DNA of 64,000 nt from Pseudomonadota bacterium (GTDB taxonomy: Bacteria; Pseudomonadota; Alphaproteobacteria; Acetobacterales; Acetobacteraceae). Within the stretch, counting starts at the first letter, position 1; the number at the start of each line of letters is the position of its first letter. Below are positions 29,424 through 40,232 of this stretch, piece after piece. Below the pieces are notes generated by a model. The model worked only from the letters and a program-made list of their open reading frames with translations. It was not told the DNA's origin and ran no database searches. A program made the position numbers and the translations under genes. Location: assembly GCA_019351895.1 (NCBI GenBank), contig JABBOH010000012.1, forward strand, positions 48,225 to 112,224, written 5' to 3'.

Positions 29424-29570
29424 TCGCCCCGCGATTCCCACACTGCAGACCCGAACTAAAAGCCTGCACCGCTTAACCAGGCTTCAGCTTGCCGCACTGC
29501 AGCAGTTGAGCTAGCACACAGGCGCTTCCTGGCTCTGAGGTTCTGCTCAGGGCTTTGGCTAACCCTGTCC

Positions 29571-30644
<1,074 letters not shown>

Positions 30645-30648
30645 CCCG

Positions 30649-31845
30649 ATGAACATCCACGAATACCAGGCGAAAGAGTTGCTGAAGGCCGCGGGAGTGG
30701 CGGTTCTGGAGGGGCATGTCGCCTGGACCCCGGAAGAGGCGGTCACCGCCGCCCAGCAGCTGCCCGGGCCGATCTTCGTCGTGAAGTCCCAGATCCACGC
30801 CGGCGGTCGCGGCGCGGGCCGCTTCGCCGATGACCCGAATGGCAAGGGCGGCGTCCGCCTCGCCCGCTCGCACGAGGAAGTCCGGGAAGCCGCCGAGGCG
30901 ATGCTCGGCCACACCCTCGTCACCAAGCAGACCGGTCCCGCCGGCAAGACCGTCCATCGCGTCTATGTCGAGGCCGGCTGCGACATCGCCCGCGAGCTCT
31001 ATCTTTCGTTCCTCGTCGATCGCGCGACCTCCCGCGTGCTGATCATGGCCTCCACCGAAGGCGGCATGGAGATCGAGGAGACCGCTGAACATTCCCCCGA
31101 GAAGATCCTGCGCGTCGCGGTCGATCCCGCGACCGGCATCTCGCCCTTCCACGCACGCGGGCTGGCCTTCGGCCTCGGCCTCTCCGGCAAGCAGGTTGGC
31201 GCCTTCACCAAGTTCGTGCTGGCCATGTACAAGGCGTTCATCGACCTCGACTGCGCGATCGTCGAGATCAACCCGCTGGTGGTGACCAAAACCGGCGATG
31301 TGGTCGCTCTCGATGCCAAGGTGAGCTTCGACGACAACGCGCTCTTCCGCCATCCGGATCTGGAGGAGCTGCGGGACGAGGCCGAGGAAGACCCGAAGGA
31401 GCTCGAGGCGAACAAATACAGCCTGAGCTACGTGGCGCTCGACGGCACGATCGGCTGCATGGTCAACGGCGCCGGCCTCGCGATGGCGACCATGGACATC
31501 ATCAAGCTCTATGGCGGCTCGCCCGCGAACTTCCTCGATGTCGGCGGGGGCGCCACCAAGGAGCGGGTGACCGCCGCCTTCAAGATCATCCTGTCGGACC
31601 CGAACGTCGAGGGCATCCTCGTCAACATCTTCGGGGGCATCATGCGCTGCGACGTGATCGCCGAGGGCGTCATCGCCGCCGCCCGCGAGGTTTCGCTGAC
31701 GGTGCCGCTGGTGGTGCGGCTGGAGGGCACGAACGTCGCCCTCGGCAAGGAGATCATGGCGAAATCCGGCCTGCCGATCATCGCGGCCGACAATCTCGCG
31801 GATGCCGCCCAGAAAGTGGTCCGCGCCGTTAAGGAAGCCGCATAA
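30649..31845 (+). CDS. sucC: Succinyl-CoA synthetase beta subunit
   Basis: Beta subunit of the ADP- or GDP-forming succinyl-CoA ligase. The 398-residue product has [17 protein letters not shown], the ATP-grasp segment [15 protein letters not shown], and the succinate-binding loop [11 protein letters not shown]. It is full length. It forms the alpha2beta2 or alpha-beta enzyme with SucD, encoded 1 nt downstream. Confidence 0.96.
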   Translation: MNIHEYQAKELLKAAGVAVLEGHVAWTPEEAVTAAQQLPGPIFVVKSQIHAGGRGAGRFADDPNGKGGVRLARSHEEVREAAEAMLGHTLVTKQTGPAGKTVHRVYVEAGCDIARELYLSFLVDRATSRVLIMASTEGGMEIEETAEHSPEKILRVAVDPATGISPFHARGLAFGLGLSGKQVGAFTKFVLAMYKAFIDLDCAIVEINPLVVTKTGDVVALDAKVSFDDNALFRHPDLEELRDEAEEDPKELEANKYSLSYVALDGTIGCMVNGAGLAMATMDIIKLYGGSPANFLDVGGGATKERVTAAFKIILSDPNVEGILVNIFGGIMRCDVIAEGVIAAAREVSLTVPLVVRLEGTNVALGKEIMAKSGLPIIAADNLADAAQKVVRAVKEAA

Positions 31846-31846
31846 C

Positions 31847-32722
31847 ATGGCCATCCTCGTCGACAGCAACACGCGCGTCATCACCCAGGGCTTCACCGGC
31901 GCCCAGGGCACCTTCCATTCCGAGCAGGCGATCGCCTACGGCACCAAGGTCGTCGGCGGCGTGACGCCGGGCAAGGGCGGCTCGATCCACATCGACCTGC
32001 CGGTCTTCGACACCGTGATCGAGGCGCGGGAGAAGACGGGCGCCACCGCGACCGCCATCTACGTGCCGCCGCCCTTCGCGGCGGATTCGATCCTCGAGGC
32101 GATCGACGCCGAGATGCCGCTGATCGTGTGCATCACCGAAGGCATTCCGGTGCTCGACATGGTGAAGGTCCGGCGCGCCCTGATCGACAGCAAGTCGATC
32201 CTCGTCGGCCCCAATTGCCCCGGCGTCATCACTCCCGATGCCTGCAAGATCGGCATCATGCCGGGCCACATCCACCGGCGGGGCAAGATCGGCATCGTGA
32301 GCCGCTCCGGCACCCTGACCTATGAGGCGGTCGCGCAGACCACGGCGGCGGGCCTCGGACAGAGCACCTGCGTCGGGATCGGCGGCGACCCGGTGAAGGG
32401 CCTCGACTTCAAGGACGTCATCGCGATGTTCCTGGAGGACGACGAGACGCAGGCGATCGTCATGATCGGCGAGATCGGCGGCGAGAGCGAGATCGTCGCC
32501 GCCGAGTTCATCAAGGCGAGCGGCACGAAGAAGCCCGTCGTGGGCTTCATCGCGGGAGCGACCGCCCCGCCGGGCCGGCGCATGGGGCACGCGGGCGCCG
32601 TCATCAGCGGCGGGCGGGACACGGCGGCGGCGAAGACCGAGGCGATGCTGGCGGCGGGCATTCACGTCGCGGACAGCCCCGCCTCGCTCGGCAGCACCAT
32701 GATCAAGGCCTTGCGGGGGTAA
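31847..32722 (+). CDS. sucD: Succinyl-CoA synthetase alpha subunit
   Basis: Alpha subunit with the CoA-binding Rossmann domain and phosphohistidine loop. The 291-residue product has the [17 protein letters not shown] start, PNCPGVITP, and the active-site His in [14 protein letters not shown]. The ATG at 31847 follows the sucC stop by one base; an upstream in-frame start would overlap sucC and is rejected. Confidence 0.96.
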   Translation: MAILVDSNTRVITQGFTGAQGTFHSEQAIAYGTKVVGGVTPGKGGSIHIDLPVFDTVIEAREKTGATATAIYVPPPFAADSILEAIDAEMPLIVCITEGIPVLDMVKVRRALIDSKSILVGPNCPGVITPDACKIGIMPGHIHRRGKIGIVSRSGTLTYEAVAQTTAAGLGQSTCVGIGGDPVKGLDFKDVIAMFLEDDETQAIVMIGEIGGESEIVAAEFIKASGTKKPVVGFIAGATAPPGRRMGHAGAVISGGRDTAAAKTEAMLAAGIHVADSPASLGSTMIKALRG

Positions 32723-32760
32723 GGCATGTTGGCGCATCGGACACAAGAAGGCTGAAAGGC

Positions 32761-32830
32761 GGCGGTGAGTATGCGTCCGAGACAACCCAGCGACCTTGAT
32801 CGGGTTGTCTCCGAATTGACGATCACCGCC
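32761..32830 (+). ncRNA. Candidate structured RNA between sucD and sucA
   Basis: Three stacked helices can form: 8 bp (32761-32768 with 32823-32830), 4 bp (32774-32777 with 32818-32821) and a perfect 10 bp (32779-32788 with 32802-32811) closing a 13-nt loop. The internal loops are asymmetric (5 against 1 and 1 against 6 nt), as in functional RNAs. It begins 38 nt after the sucD stop and lies about 88 nt before the sucA start. It could regulate sucA, protect a processed 3' end of sucCD, or mark a processing site. Confidence 0.55.
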
Positions 32831-32878
32831 TATTTTCGGTCTGTGCCGCCGATTATAGCCATTGCCGAGAGCGGCGGC

Positions 32879-32897
32879 CCCGCCCCGAACGGGCGGG
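32879..32897 (+). promoter_or_regulatory. GC hairpin just before the sucA ribosome binding site
   Basis: A 7-bp stem CCCGCCC/GGGCGGG (32879-32885, 32891-32897) with a 5-nt loop ends 13 nt before the GGAG of sucA. It is not followed by a U-tract. It could influence ribosome access or act with the larger structure upstream. Confidence 0.45.
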
Positions 32898-32918
32898 ACT
32901 GTTCATAACGGAGCCCCC

Positions 32919-35855
32919 ATGCCAGGCGTCGACCTTCTTGCCACGGCCTTCAATGGTGCCAATGCGGCATTCATCGCCGATCTCTATGCCCGCTGGGTTC
33001 GCGACCCGGCTTCCGTGGACCAGAGCTTCGCGGCCCTTTTCGGAGCCCTAGACGACGAGGCCCGCTCTGTATTAACGGACGCCTCCGGCGCCTCCTGGGC
33101 TCCGCGGCATTGGGGCATCGACGCCGATGCAGACGCCCATCCCGCTCCGGCGTCCACGCCCGTTCAGGCGCCGAAGAAGGCGCCGCTCTCCAATGGGGCC
33201 GCGGGTCCCGCGACCAGCGCGCCCGGCGTGCCCATGCCCAAGGCTGAGGCCGCGGCGCATGCCCATGAGGATACGATCAACTCGATCCGCGCTCTCATGT
33301 TGATCCGCGCCTATCGCGTGCGCGGGCATCTGGAGGCGAAGCTCGATCCGCTGGGGCTGCAGTCGCCGCGTCACCATCCTGAGCTGGACCCCGCGACCTA
33401 CGGCTTCGAGCCATCCGACTACGACAAGCCGATCTTCATCGACAATCTGCTCGGGCGCGAATCGGCCACCATCCGGGAAATCCTGGAGGTGTTGGAGGCC
33501 ACGTACTGCGGCTCGATCGGCATCGAGTTCATGCATATCCAGGATACCGCACAGAAAGCCTGGCTGCAGCGCCGGATCGAGGGGACACCTTGGCGCCAGA
33601 AGATCAACCCCGCGACCAAGAAGCAACTTCTGCAGGAGCTGACGGAGGCTGAGGCCTTCGAGGTGTTCTGCCAGAAGCGCTATGTCGGCACCAAGCGCTT
33701 CGGCCTGGAAGGCGGCGAATCGACTATTCCGGCGCTCCACACCATGATCCGCACAGCCGCCTCGTCCGGCGTCAACGAGGTGGTCGTGGGCATGGCCCAT
33801 CGCGGCCGTCTCAATACGCTCGTGAACGTCCTCAAAAAGCCCTTCACGGCCGTTTTCAGCGAGTTCGGGGGCGCCAGCAGCAAGCCGGACGACGTCCAAG
33901 GCTCGGGCGACGTGAAGTATCATCTCGGCACCTCCACCGATATCGAGATCGCTGGCCACAAGGTCCATCTCTCCCTCCAGCCCAATCCCTCGCATCTCGA
34001 GGTCGTGGATCCCGTCGTCGTCGGCAAGGTCCGCGCACGGCAGGACGAGGCGGGCGACACTAAGGGCCGTCATTCCGTCATGGGCATTCTGCTGCATGGC
34101 GACGCTGCCTTCGCCGGCCAGGGGATCGTCTATGAGACGCTCGCCATGAGCCACCTCATCGGCTACCGCACCGGCGGCACGTTGCACGTGATCACCAACA
34201 ACCAGATCGGCTTCACCACGGTGCCGGCGCACGCCTATTCGGGCCTCTACTGCACGGACGTGGCGAAGTCGGTGCAGTCGCCGATCCTGCACGTCAACGG
34301 CGACGACCCCGAGGCGGTGCTGTTTGCCGCCCGCCTCGCGACCGAGTTTCGCCAGGAATTCGCGAGCGACGTGGTGCTCGACATCGTCTGCTACCGCCGC
34401 CACGGCCACAACGAGTCCGACGAGCCCGCCTTCACCCAGCCGATCATGTATCGTGCGATCGGCGCCATGAAGACGACGCGCACGAAGTATGCCGAGCAAC
34501 TCGTTTCTGAAGGCGTGCTGAGCGAGGCCGAGGCCAAGGCAGTCTGGGACAATTTCATCGCCAAGCTCGAGGGTTGCTTCGAAGCCGCCAAGACCTATCG
34601 CCCGAACAAGGCGGACTGGCTGGAGGGCAAATGGACCGGCCTCAACCGCGGCGATGAGGACGAGACGCGGCAGGAGGAAACCACGGGCGTCGCAATCGAG
34701 ACGCTGCGCGAGGTCGGCTTCACGCTTGCCAAGGTGCCCCAGGGCTTCGACCTCAACCCGAAGATCGCCCGCCAGCTCGAAGCCAAGCGTGTCGCGACCG
34801 AGAGTGGGGAAGGAATTGATTGGGCAACCGGTGAGGCGCTCGCCTTCGGCACGCTGCTGCTCGATGGCCATCGCATCCGCCTTTCGGGCGAGGACAGTCA
34901 GCGCGGCACGTTCAGCCAGCGGCATGCGGTGCTGGTCGACCAGACCAATCAGAATGAATTTGTCCCGCTGAACAACGTGCGGCCCGACCAGGCGAGGATC
35001 GAGATCTACAATTCGCTGCTCTCCGAGGTCGGCGTGCTCGGCTTCGAATACGGCTACAGTGTCGCCGACCCGCGCACGCTGGTGCTGTGGGAGGCTCAGT
35101 TCGGCGACTTCGCGAATGGCGCGCAGGCCATCATCGACCAGTTCATCGCCAGCGGCGAGACGAAGTGGCTGCGCATGTCCGGACTCACGCTTTTGCTGCC
35201 GCATGGGCATGAGGGCCAGGGCCCGGAACACTCCTCCGCCCGGCTGGAGCGCTACCTGCAGCTCTGCGCCGAGAACAACATGCAGGTCTGCAACATCACG
35301 ACGCCGGGCAACTATTTCCACGCGCTGCGCCGGCAGATGAAGCGCAACTACCGCAAGCCGCTGATCATCATGACACCGAAATCGTTGCTGCGTCACAAGC
35401 TCGCGGTCTCGGCGCTGAGCGAGATGGAGGCGGGCACGACGTTCCGGAAGGTAATCGGCGAAAGCGACGAGTTGGTGGCGCCCGAGAACGTACGCCGCGT
35501 CGTCATTTCCACGGGCAAGGTCTATTATGATCTTCTCGCGGCGCGCCGCGACCGGGATATCAAGGATGTGGCGCTGGTCCGGCTCGAACAAATCTATCCC
35601 TTCCCGGCCATGGGACTGCGTACGGCGCTGACGCCCTACCGCAACGCCGAGGTCGTCTGGTGCCAGGAGGAACCCGAGAATATGGGTGCCTGGACCTTTG
35701 TCGACCGCCGGTTGGAGCGGGTCCTGGTCGCGATCGACGCGGCGTCACCTCGTCCGCGCTATGTCGGGCGGGAGGAGGCGGCGAGCCCGGCGACCGGCTC
35801 GGCCAAGATCCACGCGCAGGAACAGGCGGCTCTCGTGGCCGCGGCCCTGCAGTAG
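32919..35855 (+). CDS. sucA: 2-oxoglutarate dehydrogenase E1 component
   Basis: Thiamin-diphosphate-dependent E1 of the 2-oxoglutarate dehydrogenase complex. The 978-residue product has an N-terminal GANAAFIADLYARWVRDP segment that tethers E1 to E2, the ThDP region HGDAAFAGQGIVYET, and the transketolase pyrimidine domain with GEDSQRGTFSQRHAV. ATG 32919 is chosen for the GGAG at 6 nt and the normal MPGVDLLATAFNGAN start. It is of usual length. It is followed by sucB 50 nt on. Confidence 0.96.
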   Translation: MPGVDLLATAFNGANAAFIADLYARWVRDPASVDQSFAALFGALDDEARSVLTDASGASWAPRHWGIDADADAHPAPASTPVQAPKKAPLSNGAAGPATSAPGVPMPKAEAAAHAHEDTINSIRALMLIRAYRVRGHLEAKLDPLGLQSPRHHPELDPATYGFEPSDYDKPIFIDNLLGRESATIREILEVLEATYCGSIGIEFMHIQDTAQKAWLQRRIEGTPWRQKINPATKKQLLQELTEAEAFEVFCQKRYVGTKRFGLEGGESTIPALHTMIRTAASSGVNEVVVGMAHRGRLNTLVNVLKKPFTAVFSEFGGASSKPDDVQGSGDVKYHLGTSTDIEIAGHKVHLSLQPNPSHLEVVDPVVVGKVRARQDEAGDTKGRHSVMGILLHGDAAFAGQGIVYETLAMSHLIGYRTGGTLHVITNNQIGFTTVPAHAYSGLYCTDVAKSVQSPILHVNGDDPEAVLFAARLATEFRQEFASDVVLDIVCYRRHGHNESDEPAFTQPIMYRAIGAMKTTRTKYAEQLVSEGVLSEAEAKAVWDNFIAKLEGCFEAAKTYRPNKADWLEGKWTGLNRGDEDETRQEETTGVAIETLREVGFTLAKVPQGFDLNPKIARQLEAKRVATESGEGIDWATGEALAFGTLLLDGHRIRLSGEDSQRGTFSQRHAVLVDQTNQNEFVPLNNVRPDQARIEIYNSLLSEVGVLGFEYGYSVADPRTLVLWEAQFGDFANGAQAIIDQFIASGETKWLRMSGLTLLLPHGHEGQGPEHSSARLERYLQLCAENNMQVCNITTPGNYFHALRRQMKRNYRKPLIIMTPKSLLRHKLAVSALSEMEAGTTFRKVIGESDELVAPENVRRVVISTGKVYYDLLAARRDRDIKDVALVRLEQIYPFPAMGLRTALTPYRNAEVVWCQEEPENMGAWTFVDRRLERVLVAIDAASPRPRYVGREEAASPATGSAKIHAQEQAALVAAALQ

Positions 35856-35905
35856 TCTGAACGATACCCCTAACGAGACCCAATCAGGTCCGATCAGGAG
35901 CGACG

Positions 35906-37519
35906 ATGCCGACCGAGATCAAGGTTCCTACGCTTGGCGAGAGCGTGACCTCCGCCACCATTGCCCGGTGGCTCAAGCAGGAGGGCGACCAGGTCGCCGC
36001 GGACGAGCCCCTGGTGGAGCTTGAGACCGACAAGGTGACGGTCGAGGTCAACTCGCCCGCGCCGGGCGTGCTGGGCGCGATCCTGCAAAAGGACGGCGCC
36101 GAGGTCGAGGTGGGCGCCGTCCTGGGAGAAATCTCCGAGGTCGGTGGGGCTGCAGCTTCCAAGACGAGGAAGGGGACCGACACCAAGGCCGCCCCCGCCA
36201 AGGCCGCGCCTGCCGCCGCCGAGCCCGCGCCGGTGACGCCGTCCAGCCAAGCGCCTGCCCCGGCGTCAGCTGGCGGCACCACGGACATCGTCGTGCCCAC
36301 GCTCGGCGAAAGCGTCGCGACCGCCACTGTCTCCCGCTGGCTGAAGCAGCAGGGCGACGCCGTGAAGGCCGACGAACCGCTGCTCGAGCTGGAGACGGAC
36401 AAGGTATCGGTGGAGGTCAACGCGCCTGCCAGTGGTACCCTGTCGGTGATCAATGCGCAGGACGGCGCCGAAGTCGAGGTCGGCGCCGTGCTCGGCGCCA
36501 TCGCGACTGGCGCGGGCGCTGTCGCGCCTTCCAACAAGCCTGCGGCGAAGCCAGACGCGGGCGTCAATCCGCCGCCCCGCGCCAATGGGCCCGTCGCCCG
36601 TCCCGGGACGCCGCCCTCGGATCGCGCCGCCGCTCTCGAGGCTTTTCCGAGCGCCAGCAAGCGCATGACGGAGGCTGGCATCCCGCCCGCCAGCATCGGC
36701 GCCGGCAGCGGGAAGGATGGCCGCATCACCAAGGGCGATGTGCTCGATTTCCTCGCCAAGCCCGCTCAGACCCTGGCCACACCCGCGCCGGCCGCCAAGG
36801 CTCCCCGGTCGGATGAACCGCGCGACGAGCGCGTGAAGATGACGCGCCTCCGCCGCACCATCGCGAGCCGGCTGAAGGAGGCGCAGAACACGGCCGCCAT
36901 GTTGACCACGTTCAACGACGTGGACATGTCGGCGGCGATGTCGCTCCGGTCACAGTACAAGGACGCCTTCGAGAAGAAGAACAATGGCGTCCGCCTGGGC
37001 TTCATGTCGTTCTTTGTGCGCGCCTGCATCGCCGGGCTGAAGGAGTTCCCGGCAGTCAACGCCGAGATCGACGGCGAGGACATCGTCTACAAGAACTACG
37101 TGCACATGGGCATCGCGGTCGGCGGCGCGAACGGCCTTGTCGTGCCCGTGCTCCGCGATGCCGACCAGATGAGCTTCGCCCAGATCGAGGGCGCGATCGC
37201 GAATTTCGGCAAGCGCGCGCGGGACGGGCAGCTCAAGATCGACGAGCTGACGGGCGGCACATTCAGCATCACCAACGGCGGCGTCTATGGCTCGCTGATG
37301 TCAACACCGATCATCAACCCGCCCCAGTCGGCCATTCTCGGGATGCACAAAATCCAGGAGCGTCCGATTGCGATCGGCGGCAAGGTTGAGATCCGGCCGA
37401 TGATGTACTTGGCCCTCACCTACGATCATCGGATCATCGACGGCAAGGAAGCCGTGTCCTTCCTCGTCCGGGTCAAGGAAGCGATCGAAGATCCCCGCCG
37501 CCTTCTCCTGGGGCTGTAA
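35906..37519 (+). CDS. sucB: 2-oxoglutarate dehydrogenase E2 (dihydrolipoyl succinyltransferase) with two lipoyl domains
   Basis: E2 core of the complex, 537 residues. Unlike the usual proteobacterial SucB (about 400 residues, one lipoyl domain), it has two: [17 protein letters not shown] with [11 protein letters not shown] (residues about 1-78), and [17 protein letters not shown] with [11 protein letters not shown] (about 129-207). Both carry the lipoylated Lys. An Ala/Pro linker, the E1/E3-binding domain ([21 protein letters not shown]) and the catalytic domain ending in [16 protein letters not shown] follow. The tandem domains are separate in sequence at the DNA level, so this is not an assembly duplication. 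Confidence 0.95.
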   Translation: MPTEIKVPTLGESVTSATIARWLKQEGDQVAADEPLVELETDKVTVEVNSPAPGVLGAILQKDGAEVEVGAVLGEISEVGGAAASKTRKGTDTKAAPAKAAPAAAEPAPVTPSSQAPAPASAGGTTDIVVPTLGESVATATVSRWLKQQGDAVKADEPLLELETDKVSVEVNAPASGTLSVINAQDGAEVEVGAVLGAIATGAGAVAPSNKPAAKPDAGVNPPPRANGPVARPGTPPSDRAAALEAFPSASKRMTEAGIPPASIGAGSGKDGRITKGDVLDFLAKPAQTLATPAPAAKAPRSDEPRDERVKMTRLRRTIASRLKEAQNTAAMLTTFNDVDMSAAMSLRSQYKDAFEKKNNGVRLGFMSFFVRACIAGLKEFPAVNAEIDGEDIVYKNYVHMGIAVGGANGLVVPVLRDADQMSFAQIEGAIANFGKRARDGQLKIDELTGGTFSITNGGVYGSLMSTPIINPPQSAILGMHKIQERPIAIGGKVEIRPMMYLALTYDHRIIDGKEAVSFLVRVKEAIEDPRRLLLGL

Positions 37520-37607
37520 ACTAGCGTTGCGAGCCCCTGCCGGCCTGCGGGCGTCTTGGATGCTCGGCCAGCGTCGCGTATGACGGGCCGAATGTGGAGA
37601 CTGTGAG

Positions 37608-38999
37608 ATGAGCGACGCCTTCGATCTGATCGTCATCGGCTCCGGCCCCGGCGGATATGTCTGCGCCATTCGCGCGGCCCAGCTTGGCCTTCGCGTCGCT
37701 TGCGTCGAAAAGCGCGAGACGCTGGGTGGCACCTGCCTCAACATCGGCTGCATTCCCTCCAAGGCGCTGCTGCAGTCATCGGAGAACTTCAACGAGGCGC
37801 GGCACGGCTTCGCGGCTCACGGCGTGATGGTCGAAGGCGTGAAGCTCGACCTCGAACGCATGCATGCCCGCAAGCGCGAGGTCGTGCAGGCGAACACGAA
37901 GGGCGTCGAGTTCCTGTTCCGCAAGAACAAGGTGACATGGCTCCGTGGCGAGGGTCGCATCCTCGGCGCAGGCCGCGTGTCGGTCGCCGGCACCGAATAC
38001 GAGACGAAGGCGATCGTCATCGCGACCGGCAGCGAAAGCACGCCGCTTCCGGGCGTTGCCGTCGACGAGAAGCGGATCGTGACCTCGACCGGCGCTCTGG
38101 AACTGTCGGAGGTGCCGAAGCACCTCGTGGTGATCGGCGCGGGGGTCATCGGGCTCGAACTCGGCAGCGTCTGGCGCCGACTTGGTGCCGAGGTGACCGT
38201 CATCGAATTCCTCGACCGCATCGTGCCGACGCTCGACCTCGACGTGGCGAAGGATTTCCAGCGCATCCTGGAGAAGCAGGGGCTGAAGTTCCGGCTCGGC
38301 GCCAAGGTGACGAAGGCGGAACCGACGGATGCGGGCGTGACGCTGACGATGGAACCCGCGCGCGGTGGCGAGGCCGAGACGCTGACCGCCGACATCGTGC
38401 TGCTGTCGATCGGCCGCCGCGTCTATGTCGACGGGCTGGGGCTTGAGGAAGCAGGCATCGGCCGCGACGAGCGGGGCCGTGTCTGGACCGACGAGCACTA
38501 CGCCACCACCGTGCCGGGCATCTACGCGATCGGCGATGTGCGCGTGGGGCCGATGCTCGCCCATAAGGCCGAGGACGAGGGCATCGCGATCGCGGAGCTT
38601 CTCGCGGGACAGGCCGGGCACGTGAACTACGAAGCGATCCCGAGCGTAATTTACACTTGGCCGGAGGTCGCGACCGTCGGCAAGACGGAGGACGAACTCA
38701 AGGCCGATGGCACCGAATACGTCGTCGGCAAGTTCCCCTTCACGGCCAATGCGCGGGCGCGCGCGATCGGGAATACCGATGGCTACGTGAAGCTGATGTC
38801 CGAGAAGGGCTCAGACCGGCTACTTGGAGCCCAGATCATCGGGCCCGACGCCGGCACGCTGATCGCCGAACTTGTAACGGCGATCGAGTTCGGAGCGTCG
38901 GCGGAAGACGTGGCACGCATCTGCCACGCGCATCCGACGCTCAGCGAGGCTGTCCGGGAAGCGGCCCTCGCCGTTGAGGGCCACGCCCTTCACATCTAA
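37608..38999 (+). CDS. lpdA: Dihydrolipoyl dehydrogenase (E3)
   Basis: Flavoprotein that reoxidises the lipoyl groups of E2. The 463-residue product has the FAD motif VIGSGPGGYVCAIRAAQLG, the redox-active CLNIGC pair, the NAD motif VIGAGVIGLELGSVW and the C-terminal active-site HAHPTLSEA. It is the last gene of the TCA run, 88 nt after sucB. A weak CCCAGG/CCTGGG hairpin after its stop (39003-39028) may be the terminator. Confidence 0.96.
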   Translation: MSDAFDLIVIGSGPGGYVCAIRAAQLGLRVACVEKRETLGGTCLNIGCIPSKALLQSSENFNEARHGFAAHGVMVEGVKLDLERMHARKREVVQANTKGVEFLFRKNKVTWLRGEGRILGAGRVSVAGTEYETKAIVIATGSESTPLPGVAVDEKRIVTSTGALELSEVPKHLVVIGAGVIGLELGSVWRRLGAEVTVIEFLDRIVPTLDLDVAKDFQRILEKQGLKFRLGAKVTKAEPTDAGVTLTMEPARGGEAETLTADIVLLSIGRRVYVDGLGLEEAGIGRDERGRVWTDEHYATTVPGIYAIGDVRVGPMLAHKAEDEGIAIAELLAGQAGHVNYEAIPSVIYTWPEVATVGKTEDELKADGTEYVVGKFPFTANARARAIGNTDGYVKLMSEKGSDRLLGAQIIGPDAGTLIAELVTAIEFGASAEDVARICHAHPTLSEAVREAALAVEGHALHI

Positions 39000-39040
39000 A
39001 CTCCCAGGGGCGCGGGTGCGGGCCTGGGCCGCTGGTAGCA

Positions 39041-39325
39041 CTAGGCGCCGACGCGCATCCGACGCCGCTTGGCCGGGGCTGAGAAGATGACCTGGGGCGT
39101 GGTTGCCATGGGAAGCGTCTGCACAGGCTGCAGATCACGATCGATTTTCACGAGTTCTGCAAAGGCGCGGCGTCCGGCTTCCCGGGCCGACAGATCGGAA
39201 CCCACTTTCAGAGCGGCCTGAATAAGCGCTCCCAATTCTCGCTTTCGGCCATCGATCGAAGCCTGAATTTCGTGGGGCGCCAGTTGAATGGTGTCCGGTA
39301 GCCGCTTGTCTCTCGAAATGCGCAT
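39041..39325 (-). CDS. Small hypothetical protein
   Basis: A 94-residue ORF, MRISRDKRLPDTIQLAPHE at the start, with a central alanine-rich helix and a strongly basic C-terminus (PAKRRRMRVGA). No family is recognised. A GAGGAAA Shine-Dalgarno lies about 8 nt before its ATG, which supports it as a real gene. It is convergent with lpdA and divergent from the lipoprotein gene. A DNA- or RNA-binding role could be guessed from charge alone, but nothing else supports it. Confidence 0.5.
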   Translation of the reverse strand: MRISRDKRLPDTIQLAPHEIQASIDGRKRELGALIQAALKVGSDLSAREAGRRAFAELVKIDRDLQPVQTLPMATTPQVIFSAPAKRRRMRVGA

Positions 39326-39667
39326 GGGGGTTTCCTCTTCACATCCGAATTCAACAGCAAGGTCTTCAAGCTCTTAGATGGTGACGTTAAACACCGTTTG
39401 CAGCGGCCAGCGTCTTGTTGTCGTGCCTCTACTCAAAATGTGAAACTGCGTCTGGCGGCGCCAGCAAAACGACAAGGGCAGGATGCCGTGAGACGCGCCT
39501 CGCCGCAACCATATTCCCGCCTCTGTCTTCACGTCCGGTGCGCGTGACGCGGCCGGCGACATTACGAAGACGATGCGACAAAAGATGTGGCCGGCGCGGT
39601 GCCCGTGGAGCTTGCACGCGGCAGAGCGCATTACCAAACAATGGGTCGACCTCAACAATGGTGTCCC
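39326..39667. other. Gene-free, AT-richer region
   Basis: These 342 nt between two divergent genes are visibly poorer in G+C than the flanks and contain no ORF I would support. They must hold promoters for the small hypothetical gene and the lipoprotein gene. I see no clear -35/-10 pair, repeat or RNA structure. Confidence 0.5.
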
Positions 39668-40225
39668 GTGAATAGACTTTGCACAATGGCTCTGGCCGCG
39701 ACCGCCTTCGCCCTCTCCGCCTGCGCGCATGTTGACCGGCCACCGAGTACAGCCGTCATGCCACCCGGCGCGCTCGGCACCAACGGCGACATCGATATCC
39801 GCGCGCTAAATCTGGCGGCGTTTGAGTTTGCCAGGACCATCAGAAACAACCCGGCCGAAGTCGCGGACGCTGTCGCGGCACTCGACTATCTCGGCGGCGA
39901 ACTCAACTCGAGTCCCCGCTGGATCAGCATGGACTCGCTGACGCGCGCCCAGATGCTGCAGGCACGGCAGACGATCCGGTCCTACATCGGCATCAGCCAA
40001 GCAGCGTCGTCGCAGGCGGTGGTCGACACCATGCTGTTGCTGGCCAAAGCCTATCAGGCTGGCGACCGCGCGAAGGTGCAGCAACTGCTGGGGAGCCCGA
40101 TCTTCGTCGAGCCGCCCGCCGCGGTGGAGGCGCATCTCAACGATCTGCCGCGCATGCCGGCGATCAACAACGTGACGACGCGGGCCGACCAGCTGTCGCC
40201 GGAGCTCAACATCACCGGCGGATAG
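39668..40225 (+). CDS. Putative lipoprotein
   Basis: A 185-residue exported lipoprotein. The GTG at 39668 gives NRLCTMALAATAFALSAC, a short signal peptide with a lipobox ending at the Cys near residue 19. The mature part is soluble and mostly helical, with RTIRNNPAEVADAVAALDYL and a region rich in Gln/Ala. No family is recognised. It ends 7 nt before the convergent ygfZ gene. The role is unknown; a periplasmic helical-repeat protein is as far as sequence allows. Confidence 0.7.
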   Translation: MNRLCTMALAATAFALSACAHVDRPPSTAVMPPGALGTNGDIDIRALNLAAFEFARTIRNNPAEVADAVAALDYLGGELNSSPRWISMDSLTRAQMLQARQTIRSYIGISQAASSQAVVDTMLLLAKAYQAGDRAKVQQLLGSPIFVEPPAAVEAHLNDLPRMPAINNVTTRADQLSPELNITGG

Positions 40226-40232
40226 CGCGCCG

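Noticed and set aside
29415..29484. Small hairpins after the rhamnose-cluster glycosyltransferase (GGGCGA/TCGCCC; AAGCCTG/CAGGCTT)
   Set aside because: Possible terminators, but stems are short and no U-tract follows, so I did not list them as features.
33072..35591. An 839-residue minus-strand ORF opposite sucA
   Set aside because: Antisense shadow of a well-identified, conserved gene.
36453..36668. The duplicated lipoyl domain of SucB as a possible assembly duplication
   Set aside because: The two domains differ in many codons and residues and are separated by a linker, unlike the perfect duplications in rfbD and pepA.
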